From NCBI GenBank assembly GCA_034439615.1, contig JAWXAT010000051.1, positions 1 to 64,000 on the forward strand: a stretch of DNA of 64,000 nt. Direction: 5' to 3'. Every line of letters starts with the position of its first letter. The first letter of the stretch is position 1. Source of the DNA: Oligoflexia bacterium (GTDB taxonomy: Bacteria; Bdellovibrionota; Bdellovibrionia; JABDDW01). This document shows, one piece after another, positions 23,758-33,738 of this stretch. Made by a program: the position numbers and the translations under genes. The notes beneath the pieces were generated by a model. That model was not told where the DNA came from and did no database searches. It saw only the letters and a list, made by a program, of their open reading frames with translations.

Positions 23758-26700
23758 AATGATCTCCTGTATTGCCCGCCTACTTGATAAAGTGCGTGTG
23801 TGATTTGACCAAGTGAACAAACGCGAGATGCAGACATAAGTTCTTCAAAAATATTTCCACCATCGAGGGCTACTTTTTTAAGTTTCTCAAGGGCTGAGGG
23901 AGCTTGCGTGATATGTCTTTTTTGAAAATCTCTAAGGGAATTAATCTGCAATTGTTTTTCAGCAGCAGATGCTCTAATCATTGAAATAGGCTCAGGGGTG
24001 AAGCCCTCGGCTAAAGTTTTAGGATCCACGAATGTATTTACACCGATGATGGGCAATTCGCCTGTATGTTTTAGGGTTTCATAAAACATACTTTCTTCTT
24101 GAATTTTACCACGTTGATATTGAGATTCCATGGCACCCAGCACCCCACCACGTTCTGCGATTCGACTAAACTCACTTAAAACGGCCTCTTCGACAAGCTC
24201 TGTGAGTTCTTCCATAAAATAACTACCTTGATTAGGATTTTCATTTCTGGATGTGCCTAATTCTTTTGTGATGATCATTTGAATTGCCATCGCACGCCTC
24301 ACACTTTCTTCAGTGGGAGTAGTAATGGCTTCATCGTATGCATTTGTATGAAGGCTATTACAATTATCATAAATTGCAAAAAGCGCCTGAAGTGTTGTTC
24401 GAATATCGTTAAAATCTATTTCTTGAGCATGGAGTGATCTACCACTGGTTTGAATATGATATTTTAATTTTTGTGAGCGCTCATTAGCACCATATTTTTC
24501 ACGCATACTTACAGCCCAAATCCGTCTTGCAACGCGACCTAACACTGCGTATTCAGGATCAAGTCCGTTACTGAAAAAGAAACTTAAATTGGCCGCAAAA
24601 TCATCAATCTTCATTCCACGACTGAGATAATACTCAACGTAGGTGAAACCATTGGCTAACGTAAATGCCAGTTGGCTAATGGGATTAGCACCTGCTTCCG
24701 CAATATGATAACCGCTGATACTTACAGAATAATAATTTTTGATATCATTTTGAACAAAATATTTTTGAACATCGCCCATGACTTTTAAAGAAAACTCTGT
24801 TGAAAAAATACAAGTATTTTGAGCTTGGTCTTCTTTTAAAATATCAGCCTGAACTGTTCCTCGAACTTGCTTTAAGGTTTCTTTTTTTATTCTCTGACGA
24901 TCTGACTCTGTAGCTTTTTTACCTAATTTTGTTTCAAATTCTTCTACTTTTTGATCAATCGCTGTATTGAGATAAAAAGCTAATATCGTTGGAGCAGGGC
25001 CATTGATCGTCATACTTACACTTGTAGCAGGGTCGCAAAGATCAAAACCCTTATAGAGTTTTTTCATGTCTTCTAAAGTGCAAATACTCACACCACTCTC
25101 GCCGACTTTCCCGTAGATATCTAATCGCTCATGGGGGTCTTCACCATATAAAGTGACACTGTCAAATGCTGTAGAGAGTCTTTTTGCCTGATCATTACGA
25201 CAAAGATAATGAAACCGTTTATTGGTTCGCTCAGGTGTTCCTTCACCCGCAAATTGCCTACGTGGGTCTTCACCTTCACGCTTTAACGGGAACACACCTG
25301 CTGTAAATGGAAATCTCCCTGGAACATTTTCTTTTCTTAAAAATTCAAGCCTATCACCCCAATCTCGAAGCTTGGGAACAGAAACCTTTGGAATTCTTGT
25401 TTGAGATAAGCTTTTTACAGTGAGTGGAATTTTAATTTCTCGATCTCGCACTTTATAAACGAGTTCGTCTTTTGAATATTCTGAAATAAGATTTTGCCAG
25501 TTTTCAAGTTGAGTTAATACTTCGGGCTCAATTTTACTTTTTAAGTCTTTTAACTTATCAAGCGCAAAATTGCCAGGCATCTGATCTTTTAAAGCCTCTT
25601 GGGTTTGACTGATAGCTCCAACTAACGACGCAGCTTTTGCCATTTCAGCAGAATTTTTTTTATATTCTTTTACAGATTTCACAATTTCAGCAAGGTAACT
25701 TTGATTTTCCATAGGAATAATAACTTGGCGATGACTGGTCAAAAGCTCTTTATTATTTGTTTTAGCTTCAAAACCTTTAGCTTTTAAAAGCCCACATAAC
25801 TTTGTAAACAACTTATTAACACCACCATCATTAAATTGTGATGAAATGGTTCCAAAAATCGGAAGATCGTCATCGGGATTTTTATCAAATAATTTATGCG
25901 AACGTCGATATTGCTTTCGAACATCACGTAATGCATCGGGAGAGCCTCGACGATCAAATTTATTTATGGCAATGATGTCTGCAAAATCGATCATATCGAT
26001 TTTTTCTAATTGTGAAGGAGCTCCATATTCGCTGGTCATCACATATAAAGACAAATCTACAAACTCAGTAACACCCACATCACCTTGACCAATTCCGATA
26101 GTTTCAACAAAAACCAAATCAAAATCACTATGCTGAGTCACACCAATGACATCACTTAGAGATTTTGAAACTTCACTTAAACTTCCACGAGTGGCAAGGG
26201 AGCGCATAAAAACACCGGGCCTTGAAAGTGAATTCATGCGTATGCGATCACCTAAAAGGGCACCTCCAGTTTTTTTCTTGGTGGGGTCTACACAGATGAC
26301 TGCTATTTTCATATCAGGATATGTATTTAAATATCTTTGAATGAGTTCATCAGTGAGAGAACTTTTACCCGCACCACCGGTGCCTGTGATTCCGACAACG
26401 AGAGGTTTTTTTTCACGCTTTGTGAGTGCAGTGATCCAATCAGGTTTTTCTTTATTATCTACGTTTTCAATTGAAGTGATTACTCTGGATAATTCTTGTG
26501 GCCACGACAGTTTTAGCTTTTTCTTTTCAAAAAAATCTTTTTTTACTTTAAGAACATCAAAGTCACATTCGTTAAGAATATCATTGATCATCCCCTCTAA
26601 ACCCATACGTCTTCCGTCATCAGGATGATAAATGCGAGTAACACCATATTGTTCTAATTCTTTTTTCTCGCTATGAACAATAACCCCACCTCCACCACCA

Positions 26701-26969
26701 AATATTTTGATGTGGGAAGAATCATTTTCTTTAAGGAGATCCACCATGTACTTGAAAAACTCAATATGCCCACCTTGATACGAACTAATGGCAATTCCTT
26801 GGGCATCTTCTTGAATAGCAGCATTGACGATATCTACAACAGAGCGATTATGCCCGAGATGAATGACCTCAGCACCCCCTGCTTGTAAGATGCGTCTCAT
26901 AATATTGATGCTCGCATCATGACCGTCAAAAAGACTAGCGGCTGTAATGATACGCACATTGTTTTTCAT
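23754..26969 (-). CDS. icmF: fused isobutyryl-CoA mutase IcmF
   Basis: A 1071-residue coenzyme-B12 enzyme with the full IcmF order: N-terminal B12-binding domain with D15-G-H-D18 ('[20 protein letters not shown]'), a MeaB-like G-protein chaperone (Walker A '[17 protein letters not shown]' near 195-210, base-recognition '[10 protein letters not shown]'), and a C-terminal mutase barrel ('[18 protein letters not shown]', '[14 protein letters not shown]', '[20 protein letters not shown]'). IcmF interconverts isobutyryl-CoA and n-butyryl-CoA by radical carbon-skeleton rearrangement; the G domain proofreads cofactor loading. Some homologues also accept pivalyl- or isovaleryl-CoA. It is 3 bp downstream of the enoyl-CoA hydratase gene and overlaps the redoxin gene, so one operon is likely. 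Confidence 0.93.
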   Translation of the reverse strand: MKNNVRIITAASLFDGHDASINIMRRILQAGGAEVIHLGHNRSVVDIVNAAIQEDAQGIAISSYQGGHIEFFKYMVDLLKENDSSHIKIFGGGGGVIVHSEKKELEQYGVTRIYHPDDGRRMGLEGMINDILNECDFDVLKVKKDFFEKKKLKLSWPQELSRVITSIENVDNKEKPDWITALTKREKKPLVVGITGTGGAGKSSLTDELIQRYLNTYPDMKIAVICVDPTKKKTGGALLGDRIRMNSLSRPGVFMRSLATRGSLSEVSKSLSDVIGVTQHSDFDLVFVETIGIGQGDVGVTEFVDLSLYVMTSEYGAPSQLEKIDMIDFADIIAINKFDRRGSPDALRDVRKQYRRSHKLFDKNPDDDLPIFGTISSQFNDGGVNKLFTKLCGLLKAKGFEAKTNNKELLTSHRQVIIPMENQSYLAEIVKSVKEYKKNSAEMAKAASLVGAISQTQEALKDQMPGNFALDKLKDLKSKIEPEVLTQLENWQNLISEYSKDELVYKVRDREIKIPLTVKSLSQTRIPKVSVPKLRDWGDRLEFLRKENVPGRFPFTAGVFPLKREGEDPRRQFAGEGTPERTNKRFHYLCRNDQAKRLSTAFDSVTLYGEDPHERLDIYGKVGESGVSICTLEDMKKLYKGFDLCDPATSVSMTINGPAPTILAFYLNTAIDQKVEEFETKLGKKATESDRQRIKKETLKQVRGTVQADILKEDQAQNTCIFSTEFSLKVMGDVQKYFVQNDIKNYYSVSISGYHIAEAGANPISQLAFTLANGFTYVEYYLSRGMKIDDFAANLSFFFSNGLDPEYAVLGRVARRIWAVSMREKYGANERSQKLKYHIQTSGRSLHAQEIDFNDIRTTLQALFAIYDNCNSLHTNAYDEAITTPTEESVRRAMAIQMIITKELGTSRNENPNQGSYFMEELTELVEEAVLSEFSRIAERGGVLGAMESQYQRGKIQEESMFYETLKHTGELPIIGVNTFVDPKTLAEGFTPEPISMIRASAAEKQLQINSLRDFQKRHITQAPSALEKLKKVALDGGNIFEELMSASRVCSLGQITHALYQVGGQYRRSL

Positions 26970-26972
26970 TTT

Positions 26973-27755
26973 TTATTCACCAGTAAATTTTGGTTCACGT
27001 TTTTCAGTAAAAGCTTTTGTGCCTTCTTTAACGTCTTGTGAATCAAATAACTCTCCAAAGAGATCTAGTTCAAAGCCTAAACCTTTATCAATAGCCACAT
27101 CAAAACCATCATTAATGGCTTCTTTACTTGCAGTCACTGCAAGAGGGGCTCGCTTTGAAATAATTTTAGCTGTTTTAAGGGCTTCATCTAAAAGAGTTTC
27201 TTTAGAAAATACTTTATTAACTAAACCCATTTCCAATGCTTGTTGAACATTTATTTGCTCACCCGTGTAAATCAATTCACGAGCACGGGGTAAACCTACA
27301 AAACGTGCAAGTCGTTGTGTGCCGCCAAAACCTGGCATCAAACCTAAAAGTACTTCAGGTTGACCAAATTTGGCATTCTCAGAGGCATAGATAAAATCGC
27401 AACTACAAGCAAGCTCTGTTCCACCACCTAAGGCAAAACCATTGACGGCAGCAATCACAGGAATTCTTAATATTTCAAGACGTCTAAAAACACTTTGTCC
27501 AAGTTTTGAAAAAGCTGCAGCTTGTTCAGAATTCATTTCAGACATGGCTACAATGTCAGCTCCTGCTACAAATGCTTTTTCACCGGCTCCTGTAATAACA
27601 AGGGCACGTAAATCGCGATCTGTGTCGATTTCATCAAGTTGAGTATCAAGTTCTTTTAGTACTTGTTCATTTAAAGCATTAAGCGCTTTAGGACGATTGA
27701 TTTTTAAAACGCCAACACCATCTACTTTTTCATAAGAAATTGTTTCAAAAGCCAT
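26973..27755 (-). CDS. enoyl-CoA hydratase/isomerase (crotonase family)
   Basis: A 260-residue crotonase-fold enzyme hydrating trans-2-enoyl-CoA, probably crotonyl-CoA. The oxyanion-hole and active-site blocks are present: 'AFVAGADIVAMSEMNSEQAA', 'AVNGFALGGGTELACSCDFI' (catalytic Glu in G-G-G-x-E), and 'EVLLGLMPGFGGTQRLARFV' with the second Glu position. The C-terminal 'GTKAFTEKREPKFTGE' is the typical ending. The gene abuts the 3-hydroxybutyryl-CoA dehydrogenase gene with a one-base overlap and leads into icmF, consistent with a butyrate-type beta-oxidation operon. Confidence 0.93.
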   Translation of the reverse strand: MAFETISYEKVDGVGVLKINRPKALNALNEQVLKELDTQLDEIDTDRDLRALVITGAGEKAFVAGADIVAMSEMNSEQAAAFSKLGQSVFRRLEILRIPVIAAVNGFALGGGTELACSCDFIYASENAKFGQPEVLLGLMPGFGGTQRLARFVGLPRARELIYTGEQINVQQALEMGLVNKVFSKETLLDEALKTAKIISKRAPLAVTASKEAINDGFDVAIDKGLGFELDLFGELFDSQDVKEGTKAFTEKREPKFTGE

Positions 27756-28612
27756 TATTTTGCACCCTCATATTTGTAAAATCCACGACCTGTTTTTTTC
27801 CCAAGCCAACCAGCTTCAACATATTTAATTAAAAGTGGGCAAGCTCGGTACTTACTATCTCCAAGCCCATCATGGAGAACATTCATAATTGCTAAGCAAG
27901 TATCAAGGCCAATAAAATCAGCCAATGCGAGTGGCCCCATAGGCTGGTTGGTTCCTAGTTTCATGGCATTATCAATGGCCAAAGGTTCAGCCACACCTTC
28001 AAAAAATGTATAAACAGCTTCATTAATCATGGGCATTAAAATTCGATTAACTATAAAACCAGGAAAGTCTCTCGCCTCAACAAATGTTTTACCCATTTTT
28101 TCTGCCAAAGATTTAGTTACAGCAAATGTTTCATCAGAAGTCGCTAGCCCTCGAATTCCCTCAACAAGTTTCATTACGGGTACTGGGTTCATAAAATGCA
28201 TCCCCACAACCTTGTCAGGTCGTTTGGTCACTGAACCAATTTTTGTAATGCTAATTGAACTCGTGTTACTTGCTAAAATCGCACCTGGTTTTACAGTGGC
28301 ATCTAGATTTTTAAAAATTTCAAGCTTCAGACTTTCTTTTTCTGTCACAGCTTCAATAGCGATATCGCATGGCTTTAATGCCGAAAAGTCATCTGACGTT
28401 TTGATGCGTTTTAAGAGTTCATCTTTTTGCGCTAAAGTTAAGGCTTCTTTTTTAATTAAACGATCACAACTTGATGAAATAGTGTTTATGGCTCGACTCA
28501 GAGCCTCAGGATAAAGATCAAAGAGAATTACATCATGCCCAGTACCTGCGAGCACTTGCGCTATTCCACTCCCCATTTGCCCCGCACCCAATACGCCAAC
28601 TATTTGCCCCAT
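27755..28612 (-). CDS. 3-hydroxybutyryl-CoA dehydrogenase
   Basis: An NAD(P)-dependent dehydrogenase of 285 aa for short-chain 3-hydroxyacyl-CoA. The N-terminal Rossmann fold begins with 'VLGAGQMGSGIAQVLAGTGH'; the catalytic His is in 'VVGMHFMNPVPVMKLVEGI' paired with Glu in 'AIEAVTEKESLK'; 'FVEARDFPGFIVNRILMPMI' and the terminal 'GWLGKKTGRGFYKYEG' are family hallmarks. It is the first gene of the minus-strand operon that continues with enoyl-CoA hydratase, icmF and the redoxin gene. The promoter should lie in the 28613-28702 gap. Confidence 0.93.
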   Translation of the reverse strand: MGQIVGVLGAGQMGSGIAQVLAGTGHDVILFDLYPEALSRAINTISSSCDRLIKKEALTLAQKDELLKRIKTSDDFSALKPCDIAIEAVTEKESLKLEIFKNLDATVKPGAILASNTSSISITKIGSVTKRPDKVVGMHFMNPVPVMKLVEGIRGLATSDETFAVTKSLAEKMGKTFVEARDFPGFIVNRILMPMINEAVYTFFEGVAEPLAIDNAMKLGTNQPMGPLALADFIGLDTCLAIMNVLHDGLGDSKYRACPLLIKYVEAGWLGKKTGRGFYKYEGAK

Positions 28613-28702
28613 GAAGGACTCCTTTTTGACAAACTTATTTTTGAATTTCCGCTTAAATTACTTTCACTTAGAACTATATCTTTATGTTCAGCGTGTCAAA
28701 TT

Positions 28703-29707
28703 CTATTGAGCTGCTGGAGCCAATCGCCAGATGAGTAAAAACATGTCATTGGGATTCTCTCTAATACTTTCATTATTTTTCACAAAGAATAGAAACAGGC
28801 GCGAGACGTTATCTTTGCTGTGATATTCCCCGCCCAAATATCCACGGCCCATGACATTAGAAACCACTTTAGTATTTGGATTTAACTGCTCATAACGACC
28901 AATTAAATTAATATTCTCAAATATTGGATGCTCTAAATCGGCATGCCAAATTAAAGAATCTGTGTTTTCAATTTGGCTAAAAGTTTGAAAAATCGAGCCT
29001 TCTAATTGAAGGCCTAAACCAAAAATATTAAATCCAAAAAATGCGTTTAAACCTCTGATGCGTGTTTCATAAGGCGTTCCTATAGCTATAAACCTACCCG
29101 ATGTTGCACTCAAACCTAAGTTACTATGTGCCGGGCCTTTGAGCCCCCATTGTCCTGTGACAAAAACACGATTGTCTTGATTTGAAGTGAGATTTGCACC
29201 TTCACCGTTGTGTACAGCGAGATCCATGTAGTGCCCATCAAGATCAACATGAAAACCCACACCTGTATCTCTTAGCGGAAAAAAACCACGCTCATAAAGT
29301 AAAGTTCGAGGGAGCCATAATTCTGTTTCATCTTGAGATTGCAATCCCCAGGGAATTCGAAACTGACCTGCGTAAATGTCTCCAAAATAGGTATGAATTG
29401 TACCCGTAACATCTGTCATGCTCACTGACTCAGCGTTTGGCGCTGCCCAATATGGCCGATAAAGCAATTGACTCGCCCCTACAGAGGCCTTGATGTGAGC
29501 CCATTGCACAAATCGACTCGTGAAACCCACACGCCATAAAAGCGGATCTATACCACCTAACGAAGGTTCTTGGACGTGCACTTGAGATTGAAAAAACATG
29601 TCATCAAATTCAACTTTTAGAGCTTCAGCAGCTTGAATTAGCTGTGTAGAAAAAAATAAGCAAAAAACAAATAAAACACTTACGGATTTTTGAAACACTT
29701 TGATCAT
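28703..29707 (-). CDS. secreted protein, probable outer-membrane beta-barrel (porin-like)
   Basis: A 334-residue protein with a Sec signal peptide ('VSVLFVFCLFFSTQLIQAAEA', cleavage after AEA near residue 30 or slightly earlier). The mature sequence is rich in short amphipathic strands ending in aromatic or Gly turns, for example 'IHTYFGDIYAGQFRIPWGLQ' and 'FFGFNIFGLGLQLEGSIF', resembling phosphate-selective or DUF-type porins. The C-terminus 'FLLIWRLAPAAQ' lacks a final aromatic, so barrel assembly is not certain. Function unknown. Confidence 0.55.
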   Translation of the reverse strand: MIKVFQKSVSVLFVFCLFFSTQLIQAAEALKVEFDDMFFQSQVHVQEPSLGGIDPLLWRVGFTSRFVQWAHIKASVGASQLLYRPYWAAPNAESVSMTDVTGTIHTYFGDIYAGQFRIPWGLQSQDETELWLPRTLLYERGFFPLRDTGVGFHVDLDGHYMDLAVHNGEGANLTSNQDNRVFVTGQWGLKGPAHSNLGLSATSGRFIAIGTPYETRIRGLNAFFGFNIFGLGLQLEGSIFQTFSQIENTDSLIWHADLEHPIFENINLIGRYEQLNPNTKVVSNVMGRGYLGGEYHSKDNVSRLFLFFVKNNESIRENPNDMFLLIWRLAPAAQ

Positions 29708-29833
29708 GACCTTATTATTTGCGGCAATATATGCCGAGGCAAGGGCAAAACTTGCCTAACTGCAATGTTTAAAGCCATTTAATCACACTACCCTAGGCCT
29801 TGTTTATGCATTCCTCATCTAAGAGGAAGAATT

Positions 29834-31222
29834 GTGAGAAAAACTAAAGAGTTTGATATCAACTCATGCATGCTTTTGACTCTCGGCGCCATACTTTTAT
29901 GGACAAGCCTCGCAAGTGCAGTACCCGTTTATCGATTCCATGACTCGCCTTTTCCGTCAGGGGAAAGCAGTCCAAAAAACCTGGATATGACAGGTCTTAC
30001 CATTTCAAAAACTTGGCTTAAAATTCGTTGGAGTAACCACGAGGGTTTGGTACCAAGACAGGCCATCTACAATGCCATTGATTTAAGTAAACGCGCTCTA
30101 CTTTTAGAAACAACGCCCTATAGAAAAATACCTCAAGAAAACAGATTGCCCGCAGGTGTGTTTCAGAAGAATACTGACGTAGAAATCATTTCACAACAAG
30201 ATCATTGGGTATTGATAAAAAATAAAAAAATCTCAGGCTGGGTGAGTGAAAATTTCTTGAAAGCACATCCCCATGATTTAGGCTTTATGCTTACAAATAA
30301 AAAAACGCACTTTAAACTTTCGCCAGATATAAAATCTAAAACACTTTATGAAATTCCTGAAAAAAGAAAAGTAACTTGTTTAGAAAAAAATAATTCGTGG
30401 GTCAAAATAAAGTATAGAAATAAAATAGGCTGGGTGAGTGTTCATCACGTTTTTTCAAAATTAGATACTGATTTTGCAATTATCAAAATAAAAACTAAAC
30501 CTCAAAACTCAACATCAACTGACAATTTAGAATTTGGTCAAAAAGTTCAAATTACAGATCATCACACAACACAATGGGTGAAATCAAAAACTCCTGAGCA
30601 TGGCCACGTTTGGTGGCTATTTAATCAACACCCAACGCAACTACAAGTTGCCAAATCTACTCTAGAAACGAAAGAACTTTTTGATAGAGGTCTTTATGAT
30701 ATGGCAGCACATCCACAAATGCCGCTTATTAAATTCGCCTCAGCCCAAGGAGTTTTTCTAACTACTGATGATAAAAATTGGCAAATAATTTCTGAATTCG
30801 GACATCAAAACTTTCCAGTGGCCATCGCAAATAATGGCGATATTTATGTCGGGCATTATCGAAGCCAAAACCAGGGCGAAAGTTTTCAACCCTATTTGCG
30901 CTGGGATAAAATTATTTCTAAAATAACTGAAATTAAAGGTTATACCCCTCAAAATCTAAGACTAACTGATATAGATTTAAATGATAATTCTAATGCGATA
31001 GTCATTACTTTAAGTTCAGCGAAAAATTCAAATAAAGATGAAATCAGACTTATGTCAACTAATGGCGGAAAGTTTTGGAAGCTTGCAAATGAGAAAACTC
31101 CTTCACAATGGCCTCTCTTACGAAATCTCGCAAACCGTAACGCCCGTCTATCCCCTGTTTTTCTGCGTCCACAGGAGTTAGAATATGAACATAAACGTCC
31201 TGCTTCCAAACTCCCCAATTAG
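29834..31222 (+). CDS. secreted protein with bacterial SH3-like repeats
   Basis: A 462-residue protein with a signal sequence (about 14-34, ending 'SLASA'). Two or three SH3b-type modules follow: one at about 90-145 ('VFQKNTDVEIISQQDHWVLI', 'KISGWVSENFLKAHP') and one at 155-210 ('KRKVTCLEKNNSWVKIKYRN', 'IGWVSVHHVFSK'). A C-terminal region (280-430) has repeats like a sortilin/BNR propeller ('GVFLTTDDKNWQIISEFG', 'STNGGKFWKLAN'). SH3b modules commonly bind peptidoglycan, so a cell-wall-associated protein is likely. The last 54 codons run antisense through the convergent plsC-like gene. Confidence 0.65.
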   Translation: MRKTKEFDINSCMLLTLGAILLWTSLASAVPVYRFHDSPFPSGESSPKNLDMTGLTISKTWLKIRWSNHEGLVPRQAIYNAIDLSKRALLLETTPYRKIPQENRLPAGVFQKNTDVEIISQQDHWVLIKNKKISGWVSENFLKAHPHDLGFMLTNKKTHFKLSPDIKSKTLYEIPEKRKVTCLEKNNSWVKIKYRNKIGWVSVHHVFSKLDTDFAIIKIKTKPQNSTSTDNLEFGQKVQITDHHTTQWVKSKTPEHGHVWWLFNQHPTQLQVAKSTLETKELFDRGLYDMAAHPQMPLIKFASAQGVFLTTDDKNWQIISEFGHQNFPVAIANNGDIYVGHYRSQNQGESFQPYLRWDKIISKITEIKGYTPQNLRLTDIDLNDNSNAIVITLSSAKNSNKDEIRLMSTNGGKFWKLANEKTPSQWPLLRNLANRNARLSPVFLRPQELEYEHKRPASKLPN

Positions 31223-31817
31223 TGAAGGCTGAGTTCTTAGGTAAAACAAACTGAGTACCATAAATACAAATTGGAACAATCGGCTGTTTTGCTTCAATGG
31301 CTAGATAAAAAGCACCAAGTTTAAAATTTTCGACCGTACCGGTTTTAGAACGTGTTCCTTCAGGAGCCATCCAAAAGCTTTCTTTACGATTAAATTTCTC
31401 TAAAGTTTGTTTTAAAACAGCATGTGCCGCTTGCGGGTTACCCCTCGCAATGGGAAGCATCCCTGAGGCCCGAAGAGCTGCGCCAAAAAGTGGAATTTTA
31501 AAAAGCTCAGCTTTTGCAGCCATACGAAATGAAATTGGAAGCGCTAAAAATAAAACAGGAATATCAAGAAGGGCTAAATGGTTACTGACTAATATCATGG
31601 AAGGATATTTTTTAAGATTCTCTTTACCTTTAACATGGAGCTTAATGCCCGAAAGATAACAAATAACTTTTGCCCATTTACGTGAAAGATTCTCAAAATC
31701 TTTACGCGTTTTAAATGAAACAATGTATAAAGCATAAAGTGAGCAAATTAATGTAAAAGCTGGCATAAAGAATAGATTAAAAAGTGCACGCGGGTAACTT
31801 AATAATTTAAAAATCAC
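31059..31817 (-). CDS. PlsC-type 1-acyl-sn-glycerol-3-phosphate acyltransferase
   Basis: A 252-residue membrane-associated acyltransferase. The four family blocks are visible: block I 'ILVSNHLALLDIPVLFLALP' (NH-x4-D), block II 'SGMLPIARGNPQAAHAVL' (G/P-I-x-R), block III 'SFWMAPEGTRSKTGTVENF' (PEGTRS), block IV 'KQPIVPICIYGTQFVLP'. An N-terminal hydrophobic segment (about 8-35) anchors it to the inner membrane. It makes phosphatidic acid or a related lipid. Its 3' end overlaps the convergent SH3-repeat gene by 164 bp, and it follows the phosphorylase-family gene by 3 bp. Confidence 0.9.
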   Translation of the reverse strand: MIFKLLSYPRALFNLFFMPAFTLICSLYALYIVSFKTRKDFENLSRKWAKVICYLSGIKLHVKGKENLKKYPSMILVSNHLALLDIPVLFLALPISFRMAAKAELFKIPLFGAALRASGMLPIARGNPQAAHAVLKQTLEKFNRKESFWMAPEGTRSKTGTVENFKLGAFYLAIEAKQPIVPICIYGTQFVLPKNSAFTNWGVWKQDVYVHILTPVDAEKQGIDGRYGLRDFVREAIVKEFSHLQASKTFRH

Positions 31818-31820
31818 TTT

Positions 31821-32579
31821 TTAATCCTGGTTAATCTTCCAATGCCGACAAATTACTTTTACAAGCCCTGGAACGCTGTTTTGTAAAACCGCTGCCCCAT
31901 GTTTCATATTTTGAGAAAGTTTTAAACTTAGAGTGGGCTGTCTAAGTAATACTTGAGTCACATTTAGCTGAGTCATTTTTCCGGTTTTTTTAAAATACTC
32001 GTTAAAATGTGGAAGCTCTTGCCCAACATCATCTATGACTATTTTCATAACCGCTGTTTTAAGACCAAGTTTTCTACCAACACGAATAATCTCAGCGGTT
32101 TCCATATCCACAGCTTCAGCGCCAGATTCTTTAAAAAGCTTTTCCTTATCATTAGGTGTTTCTAACACCAACGGCTGAGTGGTGAGACTCGTTGCACGAT
32201 ACTTTAGGCCCTCTTGAATCATGGATTTTCCCATATCTTCTACAAGTGTTAAATCCATATTAAAAACAAATTGATCAAGAGAAGAGATAACCTTATTTGG
32301 AATTACTGCATCACCAACTTGTAAATTAAGCGAAAGCCCACCGCAATAACCAAGCACAAGAACTCCGACATAAGCATCACTATTCATGACAGCCAATGCT
32401 GCGGTTGCTGAGGCTTGCATACCCATAGAAGTCATTACAACATCGACTGGGTAACCGCTCAGTAGACCTGAGCACATGGGGTGTTTATAACCTTTTGGAG
32501 TTTTTTTATCGGTCATTAATTTTTTAAGAGTTTTGAATTCTTCATTAATTGCTACAGCAATAAGTAATTTTTTACTCAT
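31821..32579 (-). CDS. nucleoside phosphorylase/nucleosidase superfamily protein
   Basis: A 252-residue protein of the PNP/UDP phosphorylase superfamily that includes MTA/SAH nucleosidases and hopanoid-associated phosphorylases. 'YVGVLVLGYCGGLSLNLQVG' followed by 'DAVIPNKVIS' is the phosphate/ribose site region, and 'GAEAVDMETAEIIRVGRKLG' holds the conserved M-E-T that contacts ribose. 'AVMKIVIDDVGQELPHFNEY' provides the Asp near the base. The substrate is not clear from sequence. It lies between the RelA/SpoT-like gene and plsC-like gene, with short gaps (6 and 3 bp), so cotranscription is likely. Confidence 0.8.
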   Translation of the reverse strand: MSKKLLIAVAINEEFKTLKKLMTDKKTPKGYKHPMCSGLLSGYPVDVVMTSMGMQASATAALAVMNSDAYVGVLVLGYCGGLSLNLQVGDAVIPNKVISSLDQFVFNMDLTLVEDMGKSMIQEGLKYRATSLTTQPLVLETPNDKEKLFKESGAEAVDMETAEIIRVGRKLGLKTAVMKIVIDDVGQELPHFNEYFKKTGKMTQLNVTQVLLRQPTLSLKLSQNMKHGAAVLQNSVPGLVKVICRHWKINQD

Positions 32580-32585
32580 AGTATT

Positions 32586-33725
32586 TTAGGTTCCAGAATT
32601 TTCTGGTGAAAAATAGATTTCACCCAGAACACGATCTCTAGCAGCTTTTCGTTGACGACGTTTGTACTCACCATGGGCGGCAGTACCAGAGAGATTACTA
32701 ACGTATGTTTGATAATCCATGATTTGAATTTCATAAGGGTAAAAAAACCGTAGCATTCCGGTATTTGTTTTTATTTTTATAAGTTGTCGACAAATAAATT
32801 TTACTACCCGATAACCTTCATCACTAAACGGATTAAATTTTTCTCTAAATTTCCCTCGATGAGCCTCTGAACTCATAAGAGCTTTTAGCTTTGCCTCAAC
32901 TTCTTCTGCTTCAATTGGTTTTTTAGTTTCAATAAGCTCATCAATAGTTTCTAAAAACAGATTCGTCGGGAACAAAGTATTTCGCGATTGATTTGGCACC
33001 ACGTTAGCAAAACAAATAGCGTTGTGAAGTCTTAAATACTTAATGACGCGAAATGCATCAAAAACTGAACCCGTAACAAAACGCAAACCCATCTTATCAA
33101 AAATATCAATAGCCACAGTCTCAGGTTTACTTAAAGTTTTAATAACCATGCTGTGTTTTTCTTTAAATGCTTTAACTTCAAATTTCATCAACGGAATTTG
33201 ATCTACGTCATCTTTACTTCCCAAATAGAGTTCACCGTGGGGCAGCGAAACAACGCGGGATTGTACGGGTTTAAGAATCTGGTCTTGAATTTCTGATGTG
33301 TAATTAAAAAATAAATCGTTTTCAACGTGAGCCACACAATGCATTACTCTTAAAATAGCGCATGACCAAAGTTGCATAATATTTTGAGCATGATCTCGTG
33401 TGCTGGCATATAACAAAAGGCGTCTGATATCTTGAACCTTATCTTTTGATGCTAAAACATCAGGAATTTTTTCATCAGGTTCGAGAATAAACTTCTGCAT
33501 CATTTCTATGGTTTGATCAAAAACTTTCCAGATGGCATCGTCTTCTTCAGGTTTTGAAAGATCATATCCGTATGATTTTAAAAATTCTCCAGCCTCTTCA
33601 AGTGAATGAAAATCAAGACTTGGAATATCAATGGTACTAAAACCACCGATAACCGTTTTCATAAGTTGTTTAGGAAAATCTAAATTGACCGCCACACCAA
33701 GACTGTACTTAAAACCATAGCTCAA
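32586..33725 (-). CDS. probable divergent RelA/SpoT-fold nucleotidyltransferase-like protein
   Basis: A 379-residue protein not matching a named family with certainty. The second half resembles (p)ppGpp synthetase domains: 'ETVAIDIFDKMGLRFVTGSV' (about 202-221) aligns with the RelA D-L-x-x-x-R-x-I strand; 'FSDEGYRVVKFICRQLI' (about 300-316) aligns with the N-G-Y-x-S-L-H segment; 'YPYEIQIMDYQTYVSNLSGT' then 'AAHGEYKRRQRKA' (329-361) aligns well with the VEIQIRT...AEYGIAAHWKYKE block. The invariant R of EIQIR is M here and the H of SLH is not obvious, so the activity may differ. Start codon is uncertain (TTG 33725, or ATG 33662). It may correspond to the myxobacterial/Bdellovibrio TIGR04552-like family; this is recollection, not verified. 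Confidence 0.55.
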   Translation of the reverse strand: MSYGFKYSLGVAVNLDFPKQLMKTVIGGFSTIDIPSLDFHSLEEAGEFLKSYGYDLSKPEEDDAIWKVFDQTIEMMQKFILEPDEKIPDVLASKDKVQDIRRLLLYASTRDHAQNIMQLWSCAILRVMHCVAHVENDLFFNYTSEIQDQILKPVQSRVVSLPHGELYLGSKDDVDQIPLMKFEVKAFKEKHSMVIKTLSKPETVAIDIFDKMGLRFVTGSVFDAFRVIKYLRLHNAICFANVVPNQSRNTLFPTNLFLETIDELIETKKPIEAEEVEAKLKALMSSEAHRGKFREKFNPFSDEGYRVVKFICRQLIKIKTNTGMLRFFYPYEIQIMDYQTYVSNLSGTAAHGEYKRRQRKAARDRVLGEIYFSPENSGT

Positions 33726-33738
33726 TTCAACAAAGAGA

